DNA of 64,000 nt from Streptomyces erythrochromogenes. Its GTDB lineage: Bacteria; Actinomycetota; Actinomycetes; Streptomycetales; Streptomycetaceae. Shown here piece by piece: positions 45,438 to 64,000 of this stretch. Position 1 is the first letter of the stretch. Every line of letters begins with the position of its first letter. Below the pieces are notes generated by a model. It searched no databases. It was not told the origin of the DNA and saw only the letters and a list, made by a program, of their open reading frames with translations. The translations under genes and the position numbers were made by a program. Location of the stretch: NCBI RefSeq assembly GCF_036170895.1, contig NZ_CP108036.1, forward strand, positions 1,426,001-1,490,000, in the 5' to 3' direction.

Positions 45438-45539
45438 TGTTAGCGGAGCTGGTGGGCCGGTTCGGAAATGTCGTGAAGGCCACAGCGGGGAAACCGGGGG
45501 CTGCGAGGCACACCGGGCGGAATGCCGAATTCCCCAACA

Positions 45540-46583
45540 TCAACAGAGGGTGTCCCAGGAGTGGAGGGCGTCCAGGGCGGCGGTGCGGGTGGCCGGCTCG
45601 GCGACGGCCTCGCGGGCCGGGGTGAGCAGGTAGTCCGCGACGGGGGTGAGCAGGAGGGAGGTGCCGGGGCCGGGGGTGAGGAGACGGGCCTCGCCCCAGG
45701 TGTGGCGGATGACGGTCCGGCGGAGCAGGGCGCCGTGCCGTGTCCCGGCCCGGCGGGCACCGGGAGGAGCCTCGCCGCGGCGGCGGTGTTCGGCGGCCAC
45801 ATGAGGGCCGAGGGCGGCGCGCACGGCGGCGAGCGGACCCAGCGGGACGTACTCGGCGGCGTGGTCGAGGAGGGCCGAGGCCTCGGGGGCCAGCCGGTAG
45901 GCGGCGAGGACGGCGGCCGCCTCGGCGGCCTCGAAGGGCCGGCCGGCGAGCCCGGCGACGTCGAGGACGGCGAGGGGGCCGGGCGGCAGGTCGGGCCCCC
46001 CGAGGCAGGACTCGGCCAGGGCGATGAGGCACTCCACGTGGTCGTCGGCGACCAGGTACGGCCGGACGGGCACGCCCCGGCCGTCGCCCGGCAGCGCGGC
46101 GGTGGAGAGGTGGACGCGGTACCAGGGGTCGACGAGGGGGTCCTCCGCGGGCCAGTGGAGCGTGACGGCGGTGTGGTGGGGGCGCTCACCGAGCAGGGAG
46201 ACGTCGATGTGCTCCACCGGGTGGTCGGTGACCAGACGGATGACGGCCTGCCACAGGGCGGCCTCGTCGGGGGCGACCAGGTCGAGGGTCTCCAGCGGAC
46301 GGAGCAGACCGGCCGGGTAGTACCGGGCGAGCGGGAGGCCGCCGATGGCGCGCACACCCGTGGAGCAGGCGAGGTCGGCGGCCAGGCGGGCGTACCGGTC
46401 GACCCGCTCGCGGGCCCGGCCGAGCTCGGCACGGGCCGGCTCGCCCATCCGGACCCCGTCGCGTTCCAGGGCGGAGAGCACCAGGTGGGGCAGATGGCGG
46501 CCGGCCCGGGCTCGGTGCAGCAGTTCCGCCGGGCCGGCGGCGGGGTCGGTGTCGAGCAATCTGTACAGCAATGGGGTGTTCAC
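45540..46583 (-). CDS. Nucleotidyltransferase-fold protein (degenerate, PF14907-like)
   Basis: A 347-residue protein starting at a GTG. Residues about 60-165 resemble the nucleotidyltransferase_5 family: GVRAIGGLPLARYYPAGLL, then LRPLETLDLVAPDE and TLHWPAEDPLVDPWY, matching the usual KG-hA-xLYP, lRPmgDiDllv and lHW motifs. The catalytic DxD is LD here and the Lys of KG is missing, so catalysis is doubtful. The C-terminal part is a helical domain plus a strand pair near the end (TSLLLTPVADYLL). It diverges from the SARP regulator across an array of SARP heptamers whose spacing to a TAAAGA-like -10 fits this gene, so it is probably part of the NRPS cluster. Homologues occur in some RiPP and NRPS clusters; role unknown. 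Confidence 0.55.
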   Translation of the reverse strand: MNTPLLYRLLDTDPAAGPAELLHRARAGRHLPHLVLSALERDGVRMGEPARAELGRARERVDRYARLAADLACSTGVRAIGGLPLARYYPAGLLRPLETLDLVAPDEAALWQAVIRLVTDHPVEHIDVSLLGERPHHTAVTLHWPAEDPLVDPWYRVHLSTAALPGDGRGVPVRPYLVADDHVECLIALAESCLGGPDLPPGPLAVLDVAGLAGRPFEAAEAAAVLAAYRLAPEASALLDHAAEYVPLGPLAAVRAALGPHVAAEHRRRGEAPPGARRAGTRHGALLRRTVIRHTWGEARLLTPGPGTSLLLTPVADYLLTPAREAVAEPATRTAALDALHSWDTLC

Positions 46584-46703
46584 GGACGTCCGCCTCCGAA
46601 TGTATGGTCGGGCCCGGCGGCACCGGCGACCGAGGGGGGCGGGCGCGGTGCCCGGACGGTCTCCGGCGTGCCCGCGGCACGGTGCGATTCTTTACCGCAA
46701 GGT

Positions 46704-46743
46704 TCAACACCTGATCACCACAGGCTCAACGGACTCTCGACAC
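46704..46743. promoter_or_regulatory. SARP-type operator: four heptamers at 11-bp spacing
   Basis: Heptamers TCAACAC (46704), TCACCAC (46715), TCAACGG (46726) and TCGACAC (46737) begin exactly 11 bp apart, one helical turn, as in promoters bound by Streptomyces antibiotic regulatory proteins. A weaker fifth copy (TACGACG, 46748) may extend the row. On the minus strand the array ends about 9 bp before a TAAAGA hexamer (46689-46694), the distance known for SARP-activated promoters of this type. The array lies between the nucleotidyltransferase-like gene and the SARP gene. Confidence 0.75.
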
Positions 46744-46811
46744 CGAGTACGACGCTGTGGTTAAAAAGGTGACACAAATCGAGACATGGGCGCCGAGCGG
46801 GGGCGGGCACC

Positions 46812-49800
46812 GTGTTCTGGGGCTGGGGGCAGGACTTGGGCGATCTCCGTTTCTCATTACTCGGTCTGATGCGGGCTCACCGGGGCGCTACCGCGCTCAA
46901 GATCGGGAGCCCGCAGCAGCAGGCGATGCTGGCCGTCCTCCTGCTGCGGCCGGGGCACTCGGCGAGCGCCACCGACCTCATCACGGCGCTGTGGGGTGAG
47001 GAGCCACCGAGCGCGGCGATGACCACGGTGCGCACGTACGCGTGGCGATGGCGCAAGGTGCTGGACGCCGTCGGCCAAGACGGCGAAGGGGGCGGGGCCG
47101 GAAGCGACCGGCCCGCGCCGAGCGTGCTGGTGTCGATGGGGGACGGCTACCGCCTGGTCCTGCCGAAGCTCGCCGTCGACGCCGCGGAGGCCGAGTCACT
47201 GGCCGCCGAGGCGGAGCGCACCGCGCGGACCGATCCGCTGCGCGCCCGGGACCTGCTCAACCAGGCGCTGGAACTGTGGCAGGGCGAACCGCTGGCCGGC
47301 GTACCGGGCCCGTTCGCGGAACGGCACCGGCAGCGGCTGGAGGAACTGCGGCTGACGCTGCTGGAGGAACGGATCGGGCTGGACCTGGCGCTCGGCCGCT
47401 ACTCGCGCTGCATCCCCGAGCTGACCTCCCTCACCACCGAGCACCCGCTGCACGAGCGGGCGTACGAGCTGCTGATGCGGGCGCTGTACCAGGCCGGGCG
47501 GCAGGCGGACGCGCTGGCGGTCTACCGCGGGGTTCGGCAGCTGTTCCTCGCAGAACTGGGCGTCGCGCCGGGGGCGGACCTGGAGCAGTTGCACCGCAGG
47601 ATCCTGGAGGGCGATCCGGCGCTGGCCGCCCCCGAACCGGTCACGCCGGCGGCGCCCGCGGAGGAGCCCGAGAGACAGCGGGAGCCGGCGCGGGAGACCC
47701 TCGCCGACGACTCCGGGCACGGATCCGGCCCCCGGGCGGCCGAACCGGACCGGCACGAGGGGAAGAAGGGACAGGAGGCGGCCCTCAGACCGGCGGCCGC
47801 GCCCCCAAGACCGGCCCAGCTCCCGCCGGACGCCGCCGACTTCACCGGGCGCACGGCACCGGTCCGGGTGCTGGAGGAAGCACTCGGCACCCCCTCGGGC
47901 CAGGCGCTGGTGATCGCCACCGTCGTCGGCATGGGCGGCGTCGGCAAGACGGCGCTGGCCCTGCACGTGGCGCACCGCGTCCGGGAGTCCTACCCGGACG
48001 GCCAGCTGTACGTGGACCTGCGCGGCTCCGACCCGGTGCCCGCCGACCCCGAAGCGGTGCTCAGCAGCTTCCTCGTGGCGCTCGGGGTGCCCGGCGACGC
48101 GGTGCCCGACGGGTTGGACGCCCGCTCGGCGCTCTTCCGGTCGGTCGTCGACGGGCGGCGGCTGCTGCTGGTGCTCGACAACGCCAAGGACACGGCGCAG
48201 ATCCGGCCGCTGCTGCCGGGGGCGGTCGGCTGCGCGGTCCTCACCACCGGGCGCACCCGGCCGGCCGGGCTGCCGGCCACCGTGCACGTCGACCTCGACG
48301 TGTTCCACCCGTCCGAGGCGCTGGAGCTGCTCGGCCGCACCATCGGCGCGGACCGGCTCGCCGCCGAACGCGACGCGGCGCTGGAGCTGGTGGTGGCCTG
48401 CGGGTACCTGCCGCTGGCGGTCCGGATCGTGGCCGCCCGGCTCGCGGCCCGGCCGGGCTGGACGGTGGAGACGCTCAGCCGCCGGCTCCAGGTGGAGCGG
48501 CGGCGGATCGACGAACTGCGGATCGGCGACCTCGCGGTGGCGGCGGCCTTCGAACTGGGCTACCGGCAGCTCACCGCCGACCAGGCCCGGGCGTTCCGGC
48601 TGGTCGCCTCGGTGGACGGGCCGGACATCGGACTGCCGGCCGCCGCCGCCCTCCTCGACCTCGACGCGTACGACGCCGAGGACCTGCTGGAGGCCCTGGT
48701 GGACGTGGCGATGGTGGAGTCGTCGTTCCCCGGCCGCTACCGCTACCACGACCTGCTGCGCTCCTTCGCCCGGCGGCGCCCGGTGCAGGAGGCGGACCCC
48801 GCCGCCGCGGACGGCGGAGCGACGGACGGCGGGGAGGCGGTGGCGGCCCGGGACCGGTTGCTGGACCACCTGCTGGCCACGGCCTGCACCGCGTTCCAGC
48901 ACGCGGTTCCGGGCGATCCGGCGGCGGGCGCGCTGGGGCCGGCCCGGTCCCCCGGGGTGCCGCTGGCCGGGTGGGACGCGGCCCGGGAGTGGACGGGGGC
49001 GGAGCGCGCCGGAGCGGTGGCGCTGGCGGCCCAGGTCGCCGCGGACGCGGCGGCGGGCCCGGCGTCCGGCTCCGCGGGCGGCACGGCGGGCGGCTTTCAG
49101 GGGACGGCGCTGCGGGCCGCGATCGACCTGCTGATCGCGCTCACGCCGTTCGTGCTCACCCCGCCGAGCCGGCAACTCGCCGCCACCGCCGACGCGCTGG
49201 CCGAGGCGGCGGCGCGGCACGGCGACGTGCGGGCCGCCGGACGGGCGCACTTCCTGCGCGGGAACGTCGCCCTGGCGGCGACCCGGCTGGACGCCGCCGA
49301 GGCGGCCGCGCGCCGGGCGGTGGACGCGGCGCGGACCGCCGGTGACACGGTGATCCTCCGCCAGGCGCTCAACGACCTGGGCCTGATCTGCCAGTTCCTG
49401 AGCCGCTACGACGAGGCGGTGGACCACTACGACGAGGCGCTGCTGCTGGCCAACGAGCTGGGGCACCGCTCCGGCGCCCTGGTGACGACCGTGAACGCCG
49501 CGCTGGCACGGGTGCGCAGCGGGCGCGCGGAGGAGGCGGTGGAGATCTGTCACGAGGTGCTCGCCGAGCTGCGGACGCGCCAGGACGATCCCGGGCGGGC
49601 GTACACCCTGTACGTGCTGGGCCTGGCGCTGCACGGGCTCGGGCGGCACGAGGAGGCGGTGACCTGGTTCCGGGAGTGCCTGGCGGTGGCGACGGGGGCG
49701 GGTCTGCGGGACCGGGCCGCGCACGCGCGCTACCGGCTGGCGGACAGTCTGCGCTCGCTCGGCCGGGCCGACGAGGCGCTCGACCACGCCGGGCAGGCGC

Positions 49801-50024
49801 TGGTCCTCTGCGAGGAACTGGGGGCGGAGCGGGACCAGGCTCAGGCGCTGCTGGTGCTGGGCCGCTCGCTGGCGGACCTGGGGCGCGGGGCCGAGGCGGG
49901 GGCGCGGTTGCGGCAGGCGTACGAGATCTTCTGCCGGCTGGGGCTCCCGGAGGCGGCCGAGGTGGCCTGCCTGCTGGAGCAGCCGGCGCTGGCCCTGGTC
50001 GAACCCTGCGGGCTGGAGGCCTAG
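46812..50024 (+). CDS. AfsR/SARP-family pathway regulator with NB-ARC and TPR domains
   Basis: A 1,070-residue regulator in the AfsR plan. Residues about 12-105: winged-helix OmpR-type DNA-binding domain ([21 protein letters not shown], then [14 protein letters not shown]). About 118-265: bacterial transcriptional activation domain ([39 protein letters not shown]). About 270-340: charged Pro/Glu linker. About 345-620: NB-ARC ATPase, with P-loop [12 protein letters not shown] (about 374) and Walker [10 protein letters not shown]. About 760-1060: TPR repeats ([32 protein letters not shown] region). It starts at a GTG with no strong Shine-Dalgarno. It should activate the NRPS cluster by binding 11-bp direct repeats such as those at 46704-46743. 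Confidence 0.92.
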   Translation: MFWGWGQDLGDLRFSLLGLMRAHRGATALKIGSPQQQAMLAVLLLRPGHSASATDLITALWGEEPPSAAMTTVRTYAWRWRKVLDAVGQDGEGGGAGSDRPAPSVLVSMGDGYRLVLPKLAVDAAEAESLAAEAERTARTDPLRARDLLNQALELWQGEPLAGVPGPFAERHRQRLEELRLTLLEERIGLDLALGRYSRCIPELTSLTTEHPLHERAYELLMRALYQAGRQADALAVYRGVRQLFLAELGVAPGADLEQLHRRILEGDPALAAPEPVTPAAPAEEPERQREPARETLADDSGHGSGPRAAEPDRHEGKKGQEAALRPAAAPPRPAQLPPDAADFTGRTAPVRVLEEALGTPSGQALVIATVVGMGGVGKTALALHVAHRVRESYPDGQLYVDLRGSDPVPADPEAVLSSFLVALGVPGDAVPDGLDARSALFRSVVDGRRLLLVLDNAKDTAQIRPLLPGAVGCAVLTTGRTRPAGLPATVHVDLDVFHPSEALELLGRTIGADRLAAERDAALELVVACGYLPLAVRIVAARLAARPGWTVETLSRRLQVERRRIDELRIGDLAVAAAFELGYRQLTADQARAFRLVASVDGPDIGLPAAAALLDLDAYDAEDLLEALVDVAMVESSFPGRYRYHDLLRSFARRRPVQEADPAAADGGATDGGEAVAARDRLLDHLLATACTAFQHAVPGDPAAGALGPARSPGVPLAGWDAAREWTGAERAGAVALAAQVAADAAAGPASGSAGGTAGGFQGTALRAAIDLLIALTPFVLTPPSRQLAATADALAEAAARHGDVRAAGRAHFLRGNVALAATRLDAAEAAARRAVDAARTAGDTVILRQALNDLGLICQFLSRYDEAVDHYDEALLLANELGHRSGALVTTVNAALARVRSGRAEEAVEICHEVLAELRTRQDDPGRAYTLYVLGLALHGLGRHEEAVTWFRECLAVATGAGLRDRAAHARYRLADSLRSLGRADEALDHAGQALVLCEELGAERDQAQALLVLGRSLADLGRGAEAGARLRQAYEIFCRLGLPEAAEVACLLEQPALALVEPCGLEA

Positions 50025-50059
50025 CGGGGGCGGTGGTGGTCGGGGGCCGCGGGTGCGGG

Positions 50060-50284
50060 TCAGGAGCCGGTGCTGTTCCAGTCCTTGTCGTCGGACGGGG
50101 AGGGGGTCGGCGCCGGGGCCTGGTTGGTGCTGACGGTCCCGCCGCCCTGCCCGGTGCCCGTGCCGGTGGCGTCGTCGGCCATCGCCGCGCCGGCCGCGCC
50201 CAGGGCGATCAGCGTGCCGAGACCGAGGCCCGCGACGGCCAGGCAGACCCGGGTGGCAGCGTTGTTGTTCGCGCGGTTCGCCAT
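50060..50284 (-). CDS. Small secreted protein
   Basis: The ATG at 50284 has AGGAG 6 bases upstream and gives 74 residues. A hydrophobic segment at about 14-38 (CLAVAGLGLGTLIALGAAGAAMA) is a signal peptide, with probable cleavage after AMA. The mature part of about 35 residues is Gly/Thr then Pro/Ser/Asp rich (TGTGTGQGGGTV, APAPTPSPSDDKDW) and looks unstructured. It converges on the SARP gene with a 35-base gap. I do not recognise it; similar short secreted proteins are common in Streptomyces. Upstream of its start is an unusual array of GATCG repeats. Confidence 0.65.
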   Translation of the reverse strand: MANRANNNAATRVCLAVAGLGLGTLIALGAAGAAMADDATGTGTGQGGGTVSTNQAPAPTPSPSDDKDWNSTGS

Positions 50285-50386
50285 GACTGCTCCTGAGGGA
50301 CGTCTTCCCTGGTGGGAAGGGGGCTTCCGGTTCTTCCCGGAGTGTTCCGGGCTGATGGGAGGAGCATCGCAAGGCACGTTCAACAG

Positions 50387-50456
50387 CCGATCGACGCACG
50401 AGCACCGTGCGTCGATCGGGCTCGTTGATCGGGGCGTCGATCGGCTTGTCGATCGG
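50387..50456. repeat. Hairpin and GTCGATCGG repeat array
   Basis: A perfect 14-bp inverted repeat (50387-50400 with 50406-50419, loop AGCAC) is followed by direct copies of the 9-mer GTCGATCGG: 50411, 50424 (GTTGATCGG), 50436 and 50448, spaced 13, 12 and 12 bp. The left arm holds an inverted copy (CCGATCGAC, 50387-50395). The array sits between the dimethylargininase stop at 50464 and the small secreted protein start at 50284. The hairpin could terminate the NRPS operon; the direct repeats look like a protein-binding array. Confidence 0.75.
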
Positions 50457-50463
50457 ACGCCGG

Positions 50464-51276
50464 TCAGGCGGCCTCACGGACGTGCAGGGTGCAGCACTTC
50501 ACACTGCCGCCGCCCTTGAACAGCTCGGAGAGGTCCACGCCGATCGGCCGGAAGCCCCGCTCGCGCAGCCGGGCCGCGACCCCGGTCGCCGCCTCCGGCA
50601 GCACCACGTTCAGGCCGTCGCTCATCAGGTTGAGCCCGAACACCGCCGCGTCCGCCTCCTCCACGAGCACCGCGTCCGGAAAGAGCCGGCGCAGCACCTC
50701 CCGGCTGCCCGCCGAGAACGCGCCCGGGTAGTACACGACCTCGTCGTCGTCGAGGACGCCGAGCGCGGTGTCGAGGTGGTAGAAGCGCGGGTCGACGAGG
50801 TCCAGGCCGACCACCGGGCGGCCGAGGAACTCCTGCGCCTCCGCGTGCCCCGCGGTGACGCTGCGGAAGCCGCGCCCGGCGAGCAGGTAGGAGCCCGTCA
50901 GCAGCAGGTCGCCCTCGCCCTCGTTGACGTGGACCGGGTCGTGCGTGGTGAATCCGTTGGCCCGGAACCACGCCAGGTAGGCGGGGCCCTCGGCGGCCCG
51001 CTCGGCGTTGCGGAACCGGGCGCCGAGCACCCGGCCGTCGACGACGGTGGCGCCGTTCGCCGCGTAGACCATGTCGGGCAGGCCGGGCAGCGGGTCGATC
51101 AGGTCGACGCGGTGGCCGAGTTCGACGTACAGCTCGTACAGCCGCTCCCACTGGGCGACGGCGAGGCCGGTGTCGACCGGCTTGGCCGGGTCCATCCACG
51201 GGTTGATCGCGTAGCTGACCTCGAAGTGGGTCGGACGGCACATCAGGAAGCGGCGGGGGCGGGCGGTACGGGTCAT
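50464..51276 (-). CDS. Dimethylargininase-family guanidine hydrolase/amidinotransferase
   Basis: A 270-residue guanidino-group modifying enzyme. The N-terminal FLMCRPTHFEVSYAINPWM region and GEGDLLLTGSYLLAGR strand are typical of actinobacterial dimethylargininases. Catalytic His is in RFYHLDTAL (about 162), and the nucleophile is the Cys pair at 261-262 (GSVKCCTLHV). The family hydrolyses N-omega-methylarginines, and some members arginine, to citrulline. It is the third gene of the NRPS-MFS operon (98-base gap after the exporter). A role in making or protecting a guanidino/ureido building block for the peptide is plausible. Confidence 0.85.
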   Translation of the reverse strand: MTRTARPRRFLMCRPTHFEVSYAINPWMDPAKPVDTGLAVAQWERLYELYVELGHRVDLIDPLPGLPDMVYAANGATVVDGRVLGARFRNAERAAEGPAYLAWFRANGFTTHDPVHVNEGEGDLLLTGSYLLAGRGFRSVTAGHAEAQEFLGRPVVGLDLVDPRFYHLDTALGVLDDDEVVYYPGAFSAGSREVLRRLFPDAVLVEEADAAVFGLNLMSDGLNVVLPEAATGVAARLRERGFRPIGVDLSELFKGGGSVKCCTLHVREAA

Positions 51277-51374
51277 GGCGGGCTCCGGGAGGGTACGGAC
51301 GGACGTGCGGGCGGCGTGCGGGCGGGGGTGGTGGCGAGGCGGGAGGAACCGGACGGCCGGCAGGGCCCGGCCGG

Positions 51375-52670
51375 TCAGGAGTGCGCGGGACGCTCGGGGA
51401 AGCTGCGCAGGCCCCGGAGCGGGCCGGCGAGCAGCACCAGGCCGGCCGAGAGCAGCACGCTCGCCATGATCCAGAGGGTGGTGCGGGCGCCGAGCAGCTC
51501 GCCCAGCCAGCCGCCGAGCAGGGCGCCCACCGGGATGGCGCTGAAGTTGACGGTGGAGGCGCTGGCCCGGATCCGGCCGATCATCGCGGGCGGGCAGTAG
51601 GCCTGGTAGAAGCTGCCGGCGATGACGTTCCCGGCGATCACCCCGCAGACCGCGATCGACCAGGCCACCGCGCTCACGGCCAGCGGCAGCCGCTCCCCGG
51701 CCATCGGCAGCAGGAGGATGAACGGCGCTCCGACCAGCTCGCAGAGCAGCAGTCCGCGGGCCGTCCCGAACCGGCGGGCGATCCGCCCGGCGAGCGCGGC
51801 GCCGGCCAGGCCGCCGATGGAGACCACCGCGAAGACGGCGCCGACGCCGCCGGGTGTCACACCCACGGTGCGGACCAGGAAGATGGTCTGCACGGCTTGG
51901 ATGCCGTTGAGGCCGAGGTTGCCGACGGCGGCGAAGCTCGCCAGCGTGCGCAGGTAGGGGTCGTGCACGAGGAAGCGGACGCCTTCTTTGATCTCGCGGA
52001 GGATCCCGCGCCGTTCGGAGACCGGCGGGGGCTTCTCCTCGGCCTTGATGGACCCCACGCACAGGGCCGCCACCAGGTAGGTGAGCGCGTCGGCGAGCAG
52101 GCCGGTGACGGCGCCGAACGCCTGGGAGATCAGGCCGGCGAGGCCGGGGCCGGCGATCTCCGCGGCCGCGTCCCCGGAGCGCAGTTTGACATTGGCCTCG
52201 AGGAGGTCGGGCTTGGCGACGAGTACGGGCAGCACGGCGCTGTTCGCGGTGGACAGGAACACCTTGACCGCGCCGGCCAGCAGGGCGACCACGACCAGTT
52301 GGGCCATGGTCAGCAGGCCCAGCCAGCCCGCCACCGGCACGCTGCCGAACAGCACCAGCAGCAGGAGGTCGCAGACCAGCATCACCTTCAGCCGGGGCCA
52401 GCGGTCCACCCAGGCGCCGGCCAGCAGGCCGAGGAAGAGCCACGGCACCCAGGCGGAGGCGGTGAGCAGGCCGACCGTGAACGGCGAGGCCTCCAGGGTG
52501 ACGACGGCCACCAGGGCGAGCGCGACGTTTCCGACGGCGGTGCCGAGGCCGCTGGTGGTCTCACCGATCCAGAGCTTGCGGAAGTTGCCCTGCGCCCAGA
52601 GGCCCCAGCGGCTCTTCCGCGGCGCGTCCCCCTCGGGGGGCGACGGCGGTTTCACGGAGGCTGTGGTCAT
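51375..52670 (-). CDS. EntS-like MFS exporter
   Basis: A 431-residue MFS_3-type transporter. The first loop LGLLAGAWVDRWPRLKVM and the N-terminal FRKLWIGETTSGLGTAVGNVALAL are characteristic of EntS-like enterobactin/peptide exporters; about 12 membrane segments are visible. The start is an ATG 6 bases after the NRPS stop, with GGAGAG inside the NRPS 3' end as ribosome site, so it is translated with the NRPS. It is the obvious exporter (and perhaps resistance protein) for the peptide. Confidence 0.88.
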   Translation of the reverse strand: MTTASVKPPSPPEGDAPRKSRWGLWAQGNFRKLWIGETTSGLGTAVGNVALALVAVVTLEASPFTVGLLTASAWVPWLFLGLLAGAWVDRWPRLKVMLVCDLLLLVLFGSVPVAGWLGLLTMAQLVVVALLAGAVKVFLSTANSAVLPVLVAKPDLLEANVKLRSGDAAAEIAGPGLAGLISQAFGAVTGLLADALTYLVAALCVGSIKAEEKPPPVSERRGILREIKEGVRFLVHDPYLRTLASFAAVGNLGLNGIQAVQTIFLVRTVGVTPGGVGAVFAVVSIGGLAGAALAGRIARRFGTARGLLLCELVGAPFILLLPMAGERLPLAVSAVAWSIAVCGVIAGNVIAGSFYQAYCPPAMIGRIRASASTVNFSAIPVGALLGGWLGELLGARTTLWIMASVLLSAGLVLLAGPLRGLRSFPERPAHS

Positions 52671-52676
52671 GGCGGG

Positions 52677-64000
<11,324 letters not shown>

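Noticed and set aside
47196..50477. A 1,093-codon frame antisense to the SARP regulator
   Set aside because: No domain motif, no ribosome site, and the SARP domains are unambiguous on the other strand.

Overview
The window is very GC-rich, uses many GTG starts and tightly overlapping operons, and carries typical streptomycete genes: an AfsR/SARP regulator, a large non-ribosomal peptide synthetase (NRPS), many TetR/AraC-type regulators, and CsbD, DUF305 and DUF6153 proteins. It is best read as chromosomal DNA of a Streptomyces or close relative. I see no rRNA, tRNA, CRISPR array, insertion sequence or plasmid/phage gene. No gene-free stretch exceeds about 300 bases. The largest gaps are 46584-46811 (a SARP-type operator array), 41076-41306 (promoter and overlapping inverted repeats) and 30135-30361 (nothing recognisable).

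Layout. (1) 1-8860: a rightward, translationally coupled operon encoding an acyl carrier protein, an alpha/beta hydrolase, a GT1 glycosyltransferase, a membrane-anchored zinc-ribbon methyltransferase and a degenerate galactokinase-like protein, followed by a secreted phosphoesterase, an MFS transporter and an SDR enzyme. This looks like the right end of a glycosylated lipid or polyketide tailoring cluster whose synthases lie left of the window. (2) 8965-19903: a TetR / UvrA-paralogue resistance pair sharing an iterated 14-bp operator, a 3-hydroxyisobutyryl-CoA hydrolase, remnants of an AraC regulator and an MFS pump, a SAP-type protein, an isochorismatase-fold protein, a saccharopine-dehydrogenase-like/TetR operon behind a 22-bp palindrome, and a CASTOR/POLLUX-like ion channel. 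(3) 19926-33331: an L-glutamate-oxidase-like flavoenzyme, a beta-carbonic anhydrase, an ABC exporter with a divergent AraC regulator, a P450, a second saccharopine-dehydrogenase-like protein, a DUF305 lipoprotein, three small membrane-anchored proteins ending in Arg-Ile, and a cysteine-synthase-like enzyme coupled to an MFS exporter.

(4) 33365-45388: a TPR NTPase, a small unknown protein, a flavin reductase, CsbD, a coupled FGGY kinase / GlpA-like / FAD oxidoreductase operon, an unknown protein with a coupled 19-codon leader, an amino-acid permease and a PAP2-type membrane phosphatase. (5) 45540-64000: an NRPS cluster edge. A nucleotidyltransferase-fold protein and an AfsR/SARP regulator diverge from four 11-bp-spaced SARP heptamers. 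Leftward from the window edge runs an NRPS (partial A-PCP, then three C-A-PCP modules and a thioesterase), then an EntS-like exporter and a dimethylargininase-family enzyme. Two of the three complete adenylation pockets are acid-lined, so cationic building blocks are likely. The arginine-processing enzyme in the same operon fits that reading. The NRPS 5' end and the cluster promoter are outside the window.
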